From positions 1 through 11,978 of the forward strand of contig JBHEMK010000090.1 of the NCBI GenBank assembly GCA_046262635.1: a DNA stretch of 11,978 nucleotides, given 5' to 3'. A model generated the notes under the pieces. The model saw only the letters and a list, made by a program, of their open reading frames with translations. It had not been told where the DNA came from and ran no database searches. This DNA is from JBHEMK01 sp046262635 (GTDB taxonomy: Bacteria; Actinomycetota; Thermoleophilia; Gaiellales; Gaiellaceae). The position numbers and the translations under genes were made by a program. Shown in pieces: positions 6,355 to 11,978 of this stretch. Each line of letters starts with the position of its first letter. Position 1 is the first letter of the stretch.

Positions 6355-7062
6355 GTGAGCCTGACTCTCAGCCCGCAGATGAAGATCGTCGCGCTCGTCG
6401 GCATGCTCGCCGCGCTCGCGCTGGGCGGCGGGACGATGTACATGAGCCGAGCGCAGCCGAGCTTCTCGACCACGATTCCGTCCGTCCCGCTCAAGCACTT
6501 CAAGCCGACGCGCGGGACGCCGGCGGCGCAGGCCTCGGCGAAGCACGCAGCGGCACGTCCGGCGACGGCTCATCCGAGGAAGTCAGTCGCTACGAAGGCG
6601 GCCCCCGCGGCGCTTGCTCCTAAGCCCAGGTTGGTCGCTCCCAAGCCCAAGCCGCGCCCTGCGGCCGCGTCGCCTGCCGTCGCGGCGAACGGTTTGCCGA
6701 CCGCGCTCAACGAGCTGCTGCACGAACACCGGGTCGTCGCCGTCTCGATCTATGACTCCGAGGTGCCAACCGACGCGTGGGCCCTGCGCGAGGTGCGCGC
6801 CGGGGCGCGCGACGCAGGCGCCGGCTTCCTCGCCGTCAATGTCCTCGATGGGCGGATCACTGGCCCGCTGACGAAGCTCGCCGGCAACGGCACGCTCCTG
6901 CCGGCGCCGGGCATCCTCATCTACAGGCAGCCGGGCTCGCTGATGAACCGCATCGACGGCTTCGCCGACCGCGAGTCTGTCAGCAGCGCGATCGCGAACG
7001 CCCTCGTCGCGACTGAACCCGTCGCGGCTGCGACGACCTCGACCGCGACACCCGTGCCGTGA
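6355..7062 (+). CDS. Membrane-anchored thioredoxin-fold-like protein without cysteines
   Basis: A 235-residue protein starting at GTG 6355; an alternative ATG at 6379 lacks a ribosome site. One N-terminal membrane segment (about residues 9-29, MKIVALVGMLAALALGG) is followed by a long Ala/Pro/Lys-rich linker (about 45-111) and a compact alpha/beta domain (about 112-222). That domain begins LPTALNELLHEHRVVAVSIY and contains LPAPGILIYRQPGS, then NRIDGFADRESVSSAI. The order beta-alpha-beta, a Pro in the cis-Pro position (about P185) and the closing 'G-F-x-x-x-x-x-V' helix resemble the thioredoxin fold. There is no cysteine at all, so redox chemistry is excluded; a binding role is more likely. The domain probably faces the extracytoplasmic side. 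Location between the pilin and a coupled small gene suggests a pilus-related role, which is inference. The fold call is by eye. Confidence 0.82.
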   Translation: MSLTLSPQMKIVALVGMLAALALGGGTMYMSRAQPSFSTTIPSVPLKHFKPTRGTPAAQASAKHAAARPATAHPRKSVATKAAPAALAPKPRLVAPKPKPRPAAASPAVAANGLPTALNELLHEHRVVAVSIYDSEVPTDAWALREVRAGARDAGAGFLAVNVLDGRITGPLTKLAGNGTLLPAPGILIYRQPGSLMNRIDGFADRESVSSAIANALVATEPVAAATTSTATPVP

Positions 7063-7331
7063 GCGAGCCGGCGGAAGCGCCGCTCGCGGTGGGCCACGAG
7101 CTCTTCGTCCGCCACGCTCGCAAGGGCGGCCGTTCGGTTGCGGTCCTGCGGGCTGTCGACTACGGCGACTCCTGTGTCGTCGAGGCCGAAGTCTTCCCGG
7201 CCAGCGCAGGGAACGCGGCCGCCGTGCTCGCCGGCCCATACACCTTCGCAGACGCCCATCAGGCCACCGCGTTCGTCACCGAAGCAGTCGAGTCACTGAT
7301 GTACCTCGACTGCGAAGTCCACGCCGAGTAG
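7059..7331 (+). CDS. Unknown 90-residue cytoplasmic protein coupled to the thioredoxin-like gene
   Basis: Starts at GTG within a 4-base GTGA overlap with the stop of the preceding gene, which strongly suggests coupled translation. No signal peptide or membrane segment. The sequence reads as a small alpha/beta protein: two strands around RSVAVLRAVDYGDSCVVEAEVF, a loop AGPYTFADAHQ, then a helix ATAFVTEAVESLMYL and an acidic end. Two cysteines (in DSCVV and LDCEV). I do not recognise a family. The coupling suggests it works with the thioredoxin-like protein, although that partner's domain is predicted to be outside the membrane. Confidence 0.75.
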   Translation: MSEPAEAPLAVGHELFVRHARKGGRSVAVLRAVDYGDSCVVEAEVFPASAGNAAAVLAGPYTFADAHQATAFVTEAVESLMYLDCEVHAE

Positions 7332-7342
7332 CGGGCACGCCT

Positions 7343-7552
7343 TCAGTAGCGGCGCGAGCCGGTCTTCCTGCGGTGGTGCCTCACCAGGTAAACGGGAAGT
7401 ACGGGGATGAGAAACAGGAAGACGCCGATCCCCCAGGCGGTGGCATGCCGATCACCCCGCTTGTCTGCGTGCAGGAAGATCAGGGTCGCCGCAGCCGCGT
7501 CGATCGCCCAGGCGAGTATGAAGGTCGATGTGCCGAGAGTCGTGGCGAGCAC
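7343..7552 (-). CDS. Small two-helix membrane protein (hypothetical)
   Basis: A 69-residue frame starting at GTG 7552, with an in-frame TAG 12 bases upstream fixing this as about the earliest start; no clear ribosome site. Two hydrophobic segments (about residues 9-28, FILAWAIDAAAATLIFL, and 39-58, AWGIGVFLFLIPVLPVYLV) are separated by a charged loop HADKRGDRH. A basic tail (RHHRRKTGSRRY) would lie in the cytoplasm. Similar short two-helix proteins are common in actinobacteria with no defined role. It converges on the preceding plus-strand gene with only an 11-base gap. The coding call rests on hydrophobic pattern and positive-inside layout. Confidence 0.55.
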   Translation of the reverse strand: MLATTLGTSTFILAWAIDAAAATLIFLHADKRGDRHATAWGIGVFLFLIPVLPVYLVRHHRRKTGSRRY

Positions 7553-7601
7553 GGAACCACACTAGCTTGGCTCGCCGCGGAAGGCGGTCCGCTGGCAAGA
7601 A

Positions 7602-7620
7602 TGTCCCGGTGTTCTGAGTT
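7602..7620 (+). repeat. Left terminal inverted repeat of the IS630 remnant
   Basis: Pairs with 8325-8342; shared core TG-CCCG--GTTCT-A-TT. It lies about 36 bases before the transposase start codon. Confidence 0.6.
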
Positions 7621-7655
7621 TCAAATTAATTTTCGGTTTTGGTAGGCTTTGATCT

Positions 7656-8320
7656 ATGTCGACTTCCGGTGTTTCTTCGCGTGGTCCGCGTGCGGTGGTG
7701 GTGAAGTTGAGCGCCGCCGAGCGTCTGCAGTTGGAGCGCTGGGCGCGGCGCCCGAAGAGCGCGCAGGCGCTGGCGCAGCGCTCACGGATCGTCTTGGCCT
7801 GTGCGGAGGGTGAGAGCAATCAGCGGGTCGCGGCGCGCCTGGGCGTGAGCCTGCCGACGGTGCGGAAGTGGCGGGGGCGGTTCGCGGCCGAGCGGCTGGA
7901 CGGGTTGGTCGACGGGCCCCGGCCGGGCCGGCCTCGGAGCGTCACCGACGAGCAGGCTGAGGAGGTGATCGTGCGGACACTCCAGTCGGCGCCGCCGGAC
8001 GGGGGCAGGCACTGGTCGACGAGGCAGATGGCGAGGGCTTCAGGGCTTTCGCAGACGACGATCTCGAAGCTCTGGCGCGCGTTCGGCCTGCAGCCCCACC
8101 GGGTCGAGCACTGGAAGCTGTCCAAGGGCCCGTGCGTTGTCGACGAGGTCAGCGACATCCTCGGGCCCTAGCTCGACCCGCCGAGCGGACGCTGGTGCTC
8201 TGCCTCGATCAGAAGAGCGAGATCGGGGCGCTCGACGCTCGGGGCCGACGCTGCCGATCCTCCCTCGCACCCGAACAAAAGCCGCCGAACAGATCCTCGA
8301 CACCCCCGCAGCATACTGCC
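7656..8320 (+). pseudogene. IS630-family transposase pseudogene
   Basis: The first 171 residues (7656-8171) are the DNA-binding half. They contain an HTH with RVAARLGVSLPTVRKWRGRF, the linker DGPRPGRP, a second HTH (TRQMARASGLSQTTISKLWRAFGLQPHR), then KLSKGP-VVDEVSDILGP. The frame then hits TAG at 8169 where family members usually read Tyr (GLYLDPPER). In-frame LDPP follows, then a one-base loss near 8182 shifts the frame into RTLVLCLDQKSEIGALDA, the block holding the first catalytic Asp (normally DEK). A second shift near 8245 leads to GPTLPILPR. About 170 residues are then missing, including the remaining catalytic Asp/Glu, before the family's C-terminal block TKAAEQILDTPAAYCQRIKNSGH. Nonsense mutation, two shifts and a deletion make it inactive; the N-terminal fragment could still be made as a DNA-binding protein. 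Confidence 0.9.
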
Positions 8321-8324
8321 AACG

Positions 8325-8342
8325 AATTAAGAACTCGGGTCA
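8325..8342 (+). repeat. Right terminal inverted repeat of the IS630 remnant
   Basis: Its minus-strand reading is TGACCCGAGTTCTTAATT. It also contains the last four codons and the TAA stop of the membrane protein gene at 8327-8893. Confidence 0.6.
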
Positions 8343-8893
8343 CTACGAGACTCTTTCCGTCGGAGGGGGGTTGGGTCGCGCGGCCGACCCGCGTGCCCTG
8401 TTGGCGGCACAAGCTGGTGATTGCGGATCGCGAAGCCGGCGGCGATCAGGTGGGGCCGCGCCACCTCGACAGCCCGGGCAACGTTGCGGGCGATCCAAAA
8501 GCACAGACCGGCAAGTGGAAGCTCGATCAGGACGGCGCTCGCGACTGCCTGGGCAACGTCCGAAGTTCCGCGTGACGTCAGCACGTCGAACCAGGCATCG
8601 CAAACGAGCAGCGTGCCGGTCACCGTGGCTGAAATCTCGCTTAAAGGTGAGCGCCGTACGACCGCAAGCGCGGTAAGTGTGAGAGCCAGGCCAAGACCGA
8701 TGTCGAACCCGCCCCAGGCGAACCCCCAGTGGTTGGCGGAGTAGACGCGCGGAAGGGTGAGGAAGAGAAACGCCGTCCAGGGAACCAGCACGAGCGCGCA
8801 GGCAAAGAACACCGGCCCCGCCCACGGTGGCACGAGCGTGGTGCCGTCTCCCCTGCGGATTCCCGCCTGAGCACGCAACCGAAGTCCACTCAT
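8327..8893 (-). CDS. Four-helix membrane protein (hypothetical), C-terminus altered by IS
   Basis: A 188-residue frame starting at ATG 8893, with an excellent ribosome site GGAAGGAG five bases upstream. Four hydrophobic segments: about residues 26-47 (PVFFACALVLVPWTAFLFLTL), 62-80, 88-106 (TGTLLVCDAWFDVLT) and 117-138. Motifs such as LPxxYxAxHW, AWGGFDIGL and CDAWFDV resemble an uncharacterised actinobacterial membrane-protein family I have seen only as hypothetical. No enzymatic motif. The hydrophilic tail from about residue 160 is Pro/Arg-rich. The last codons (D-P-S-S-stop) lie in the terminal repeat of the adjacent IS630 remnant, so the native C-terminus was probably replaced when the IS inserted. 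No link to pili is evident. Confidence 0.78.
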   Translation of the reverse strand: MSGLRLRAQAGIRRGDGTTLVPPWAGPVFFACALVLVPWTAFLFLTLPRVYSANHWGFAWGGFDIGLGLALTLTALAVVRRSPLSEISATVTGTLLVCDAWFDVLTSRGTSDVAQAVASAVLIELPLAGLCFWIARNVARAVEVARPHLIAAGFAIRNHQLVPPTGHAGRPRDPTPLRRKESRSDPSS

Positions 8894-9473
8894 GATCGCT
8901 CCTTCCGGATGACGGGCTCAAGGCTACGCCCCTCGCCGGGGGACGTCCGTCGCGAACACACCTCGTGCGGTCGGGTGTCGGCGAACCGGTCACGCCACCA
9001 GGGCCCGAGAGCCTCGGTGCGAGGCGACCGCTGCGGGGGCCGTAGTCCCATCGATCGCTGATCCGGCGAGCTAGCCGGCCGAACGACGCGACGAGGCGAC
9101 CGCCTGCTCAGCGCTGGACGACGAACAGGCATCGGGCCGGCGGCGAGCAAAGGTGGTCGAGTGTCGGCGTGGCAGCGGTGGAAATCTCACGCACACTTCC
9201 GGTCGAACAAGGCTCGTCGCGAAGGCTCGCGCTCGCGCGCTGAAAACGAGATCGACGTGGTCGTCCTTGACGCAGCCTACTCGACACCAAGGCGGAACCG
9301 GTCGACGTTCAGCCGAGCGAGGACAAACAACGGGCGATGTACAAGACGATCCTCTGACCGCGTCTGGTACGAGACGAACGGGCCCGGTCCCTCCGGACGC
9401 TGGGCGAAGCGGCTGCCAGCGACCGCGGCTTCGCAGAGCAGACCGCCTCGCCTCGGACGCCTGCGTTCACCGG
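8894..9473. other. Non-coding or degraded stretch between the membrane protein gene and pilB
   Basis: About 580 bases. The open frames here are Arg/Ser-rich and look like chance frames of GC-rich DNA (for example 8890-9150 minus and 9161-9484 plus). None has a ribosome site plus a plausible protein. No tRNA, clear terminator or IS end was recognised. It could be the decayed remains of a gene. pilC, often found near pilB and pilT, is not recognisable here. Confidence 0.5.
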
Positions 9474-11246
9474 TCAGACGGTGACGCGCGCGAGCTCTTC
9501 GACGGACGTGAGGCCAGCGGAGACCTTGGTGATGCCGTCGTCCCAGAGTGTGCGCATCCCCTCGGAGAGCGCGGCGCGCTCGATCTCGTCGCGCGATGCC
9601 TTCGAGGAGGCGAGGGTCGAGAGCTGCTCGCTCATCTCGAGCAGCTGGAAGATGCCGATCCGCCCCTTGTACCCGGTCTGGTTGCACCGCAGACAGCCCT
9701 TCTTGCGGTAGAAGGCCATCCCGTCCGAGGCGGCGGCGATGTGCGGCGAGACGCGGGCGGCCACCATCTCACCGGCCGACGGCTGATACATCTCGCAGCA
9801 GTGTGTGCAGAGCTTTCGCGCCAGACGCTGTGCGAGCACACCCGTGACCGCGGCGCCGGTGAGGAACGGTTCGACGCCCATCTCGTTCAAGCGCGTCAGG
9901 GCGCCAGGAGCATCATTCGTGTGAAGCGTCGAGAGCACGAGGTGGCCCGTGAGGGCGGCCTCGATCGAGATCCTCGCCGTCTCGCCGTCGCGAATCTCGC
10001 CGACCATTACCACGTCCGGGTCGGACCGCAGGATCGACCGCAGTGCGGCTGCGAAGGTCATGCCGGCTCGATTGTTGATCTGCACCTGGTTGATACCGGC
10101 GAGCCGGTACTCGACCGGGTCCTCGACCGTGATGATGTTGATCTCGGGTCGGCTAATCTCGACGAGCGAAGCGAAGAGTGTCGTCGACTTACCGGAGCCG
10201 GTCGGGCCCGTCACGAGCAATGCGCCCGTGGGCCGCTTGACGATCTGCGTCAGGCGCGCATGCATCTCCTCGGACATGCCGAGCTCGCCCAGCGTCGGCG
10301 GCTTCTTCGACTTGTCGAGAAGACGCATGACGACCGACTCTCCCTCGACCGTCGGGAGCGTCGCGACCCGGACGTCTAGCGTACGGCCCGCGGCCGCAGC
10401 GTTCAGTGAGATGCGGCCGTCCTGCGGCTTGCGTCGCTCGGCGATGTCGAGCTTCGCGAGCACCTTCAAGCGGGTCGTGACGCCCGGCATCATCCGCTTC
10501 GGGATCCTCTGCACCACCTGCAGGACGCCGTCGATGCGGACTCTGACGACGAGCGAGTCCTCCTGCGGCTCGAAGTGGATGTCCGAGGCGCCATCCTCCG
10601 CTGCCTGAAAGAGCACGGAGTTGACCAGCCGGACGAGTGGAGCGTCTGAAACGCCGTCGTCGACGTCGAGATCCGTGGCGTCCTCGACCTCTTCGACGAT
10701 TTCGAGCTCCTCCTCGATCGTCGCTCGATTGCCGAATGCCTCGGCCGCACGGCCGATGCGCCCGATCTCGCGGAGGATCTCGTCGCGCGAGCCGACGCCA
10801 ATCTCCAGGCGATGCGGAGTCGCCAGCCGCAGCTGGTCGATCCCGTGAAGGTCGGCCGGGTCGGCAACGGCGACGCGAAGCGTATCGCCGTCGATCGCGT
10901 ACGGCATCGCGACGACTCGTTCGAGCACGTGCAGCGGCATCGCACGGCCGGATGCCTCCTGCACGCCGGAGAGCGCGAGATCGATCAGGGGCAACTGGTG
11001 GCGGACGGCGAGCATCCGGGCGACGGCCTCGCTCGAGGCGACGCCCTCGTCGACGAGCGCCTGCGAAAGCGATCCGCCCTGCTCGGCCCGAGCGCGGACC
11101 AGGGCGATTTTGTCCGCCGGGACGAGCTCGGTCGCCGACAGCAGGTCGACGAGGAGCTCGGCCATCCCGTTGATACGGATCGAGGCCGCAGAGACCCCGC
11201 CACCCGCCGTGCGGAGCTTCATTGGTTCGATCTGCCGGTCAGTCAT
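9474..11246 (-). CDS. pilB: Type IV pilus extension ATPase PilB (GspE family)
   Basis: A 590-residue protein when started at ATG 11246, which has GAGGG six bases upstream; an ATG at 11252 touches the ribosome site and is less likely. The N-terminal GspE/MshEN-type domain (about residues 25-165) includes LSQALVDEGVASSEAVARML and the VAMPYAIDGDTLRVAVADP block. An acidic linker (EEELEIVEEVEDATDLDVDDG) precedes the ATPase core. The core shows ASDIHFEPQEDSLVVRVRIDG, Walker A GPTGSGKST (347-355, Lys353), the Asp box IITVEDPVEY, Walker B DPDVVMVGEIRDGET, and the His box TGHLVLSTLHTNDAP. A zinc-type Cys cluster follows (C480, C483, C484; C518, C521), as expected for PilB/GspE and absent in PilT. It powers pilin addition at the inner membrane. 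It follows pilD with a 75-base gap carrying its own promoter candidate. Confidence 0.96.
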   Translation of the reverse strand: MTDRQIEPMKLRTAGGGVSAASIRINGMAELLVDLLSATELVPADKIALVRARAEQGGSLSQALVDEGVASSEAVARMLAVRHQLPLIDLALSGVQEASGRAMPLHVLERVVAMPYAIDGDTLRVAVADPADLHGIDQLRLATPHRLEIGVGSRDEILREIGRIGRAAEAFGNRATIEEELEIVEEVEDATDLDVDDGVSDAPLVRLVNSVLFQAAEDGASDIHFEPQEDSLVVRVRIDGVLQVVQRIPKRMMPGVTTRLKVLAKLDIAERRKPQDGRISLNAAAAGRTLDVRVATLPTVEGESVVMRLLDKSKKPPTLGELGMSEEMHARLTQIVKRPTGALLVTGPTGSGKSTTLFASLVEISRPEINIITVEDPVEYRLAGINQVQINNRAGMTFAAALRSILRSDPDVVMVGEIRDGETARISIEAALTGHLVLSTLHTNDAPGALTRLNEMGVEPFLTGAAVTGVLAQRLARKLCTHCCEMYQPSAGEMVAARVSPHIAAASDGMAFYRKKGCLRCNQTGYKGRIGIFQLLEMSEQLSTLASSKASRDEIERAALSEGMRTLWDDGITKVSAGLTSVEELARVTV

Positions 11247-11252
11247 CTCCAT

Positions 11253-11257
11253 CCCTC
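11253..11257 (-). promoter_or_regulatory. pilB ribosome binding site deciding the start
   Basis: GAGGG followed by six bases and ATG 11246. It abuts the ATG at 11252 without spacing, which favours the shorter protein starting MTDRQIEP. Confidence 0.6.
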
Positions 11258-11264
11258 GAGTGAG

Positions 11265-11292
11265 GCATCGGCATTTCCCGCCCCGATCCTTA
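11265..11292 (-). promoter_or_regulatory. Sigma-28-like promoter of pilB
   Basis: Minus strand TAAGGA at 11292-11287, then AAATGCCGAT ending at 11267. Spacing (16 bases between TAAG and GCCGAT) and the flanking bases TAAGGA and AATGCCGAT match the promoter candidate at 6320-6347. The predicted leader is about 12-15 bases and includes the GAGGG site. Confidence 0.5.
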
Positions 11293-11321
11293 GGGCGAGA
11301 ATGGCGATTGAAGGGAGAGCA

Positions 11322-11978
11322 TTAGTGAAGGAGGCGCAGATAAACGGCGAGCAGCGGCTCGCCCGCGAACAGCGCCACGACCGAGCCGAGCGCGAGGAAT
11401 GGGCCGAACGGGATTCCCATCTTGCGCGCCTTCGACCCGTGCCGAGCAAACATCGCGATCGCCGGCAGGAGCGCGGCGACCATCCCGACCATCAGAGCCA
11501 CGGGCGCCGTCCGACCCAGTGCCGCGCCCATCAACAGAGCGAGCTTGACGTCGCCCATGCCCATACCCGCGGGATAGACAAGCGCGAAGACAAAAAGGAA
11601 GCAGAAGGCACCGAACGCCGCGATCGCCCACTCCGGGCTCAGCGTTAGCGCGGTCATCGAGGCCAGCACGATGGCAGCCGCCGGCAGCACGATCCGGTTT
11701 GGGATGATCCGGTACTCCAGGTCTGTTGCTGTCACGGCGACGAGCGAAGCGCAGAAGAACGCCGCGACGAGCGCGCGCCCCGAGAGGCCGAACCGCAGCA
11801 CGCAGCCGGCAAGGAGGAGCGCGGTCGCGAGCTCGACCGCGGGGTAGCGGAGCGCGACGTGCACGCCGCACGCCCGACAGCGTCCGCGCAGCAGGGCGTA
11901 GGAGAGAAGCGGCACGTTGTCGTACCAGGCGATCTCCGCTGCGCACTGCATGCACGACGAGCGCGGCTTGACGACTGA
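11322..11978 (-). CDS. pilD: Prepilin peptidase / N-methyltransferase PilD (partial, 5' end beyond right edge)
   Basis: The frame is open from the right window edge to TAA at 11322-11324, covering about 218 residues. It is an A24-family bifunctional enzyme that cleaves the prepilin leader and methylates the new N-terminus. Visible are the end of the zinc-binding segment (RSSCMQCAAEIAWYDNVPLLSY, then GRCRACG, giving CxxC...CxxC), the first catalytic Asp in TATDLEYRIIPNRI and the second in GMGDVKLALL (GxGD motif), plus six or so membrane helices. The ATG at 11951 falls inside the zinc motif, so the true start lies outside the window. Its substrate is most likely the pilin at 5780. Immediately upstream of pilB on the same strand. 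Confidence 0.94.
   Translation of the reverse strand, partial: SVVKPRSSCMQCAAEIAWYDNVPLLSYALLRGRCRACGVHVALRYPAVELATALLLAGCVLRFGLSGRALVAAFFCASLVAVTATDLEYRIIPNRIVLPAAAIVLASMTALTLSPEWAIAAFGAFCFLFVFALVYPAGMGMGDVKLALLMGAALGRTAPVALMVGMVAALLPAIAMFARHGSKARKMGIPFGPFLALGSVVALFAGEPLLAVYLRLLH

Larger units (their letters stand above)
7602..8342 (+). mobile_element. Decayed IS630-family insertion sequence remnant
   Basis: Imperfect terminal inverted repeats bound the element. The left end at 7602-7620 (TGTCCCGGTGTTCTGAGTT) matches the reverse complement of the right end at 8325-8342 (TGACCCGAGTTCTTAATT) with a few mismatches and one gap. It encloses fragments of an IS630-type transposase and is about 740 bases long, shorter than the usual 1.1-1.2 kb. 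The left end is AT-rich compared with its surroundings. I could not make out a clean TA target duplication at the edges, so the exact ends are uncertain by a few bases. Confidence 0.8.

Noticed and set aside
8137..8676. 179-codon plus-strand frame across the IS right end
   Set aside because: It fuses a short piece of out-of-frame transposase to the antisense of the membrane protein gene; no independent start or domain.
8890..9150. 86-codon minus-strand frame upstream of the membrane protein gene
   Set aside because: Arg/Ser/Pro-rich with no domain pattern. Its end overlaps the ribosome site and start of the 8893 gene, so it is better read as non-coding DNA.
9380..9473. Hairpin-like sequence downstream of pilB (GAAGCGGC ... 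GCGGCTTC) as a terminator
   Set aside because: Arms contain a mismatch, the loop is long and there is no T run on the pilB strand.
9161..9484. 107-codon plus-strand frame with a fairly normal patch (NEIDVVVLDAAYSTP)
   Set aside because: No ribosome site, no recognised family, degenerates into Arg/Ser-rich sequence. It could be a decayed gene fragment but cannot be supported.
9153..10379. Long plus-strand open frame of 408 codons
   Set aside because: It lies mostly antisense to pilB, whose product has every expected ATPase motif. The antisense protein is Arg/Asp-rich with no recognisable domain, typical of the opposite frame of GC-rich genes.

Overview
This window is a type IV pilus (T4P) assembly locus from a high-GC bacterium. 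The likely host is an actinobacterium of the Thermoleophilia (Solirubrobacterales/Gaiellales type). That placement is an inference from base composition, GTG starts, Ala/Pro/Gly-rich protein tails and the style of the PilM actin-like domain; no rRNA marker is present.

Layout. The minus strand carries a partial prepilin peptidase gene pilD at the right edge (stop at 11322) and pilB, the extension ATPase gene (about 9474-11246). The left half of the minus strand is a tightly packed unit, pilT - pilM - pilN - pilO - PilP-like gene, from 5605 down to the left edge. Its junctions are a 2-base gap, a direct stop/start abutment, a 4-base overlap and a 1-base overlap. Divergent from pilT, the plus strand carries a class III-signal pilin (5780-6253) with a strong terminator. 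Next come a membrane-anchored thioredoxin-fold-like protein without cysteines (6355-7062) and a coupled 90-residue unknown protein (7059-7331). No pilC platform gene is visible.

Between these blocks (about 7343-9473) lies an accessory segment. It holds a small membrane protein, a decayed IS630-type insertion sequence (7602-8342, with imperfect terminal inverted repeats, a nonsense codon, two frameshifts and an internal deletion), a four-helix membrane protein whose stop codon lies inside the IS terminal repeat, and about 580 bases with no convincing gene.

How it works together: PilD would process the pilin, PilB would power extension and PilT retraction. PilM/N/O and the PilP-like protein would form the alignment complex under and across the inner membrane.

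Two features stand out. First, PilM carries a 460-residue N-terminal extension with ten copies of an aromatic-cationic motif (core PFWKKEI) in two clusters around a proline-rich linker. Second, the transcription units starting at pilT, pilB and the thioredoxin-like gene each carry a sigma-28 (FliA/SigD)-like promoter with a GCCGAT -10 element at similar geometry, and the pilin has a weaker candidate. This suggests that pilus and motility regulation may be linked.
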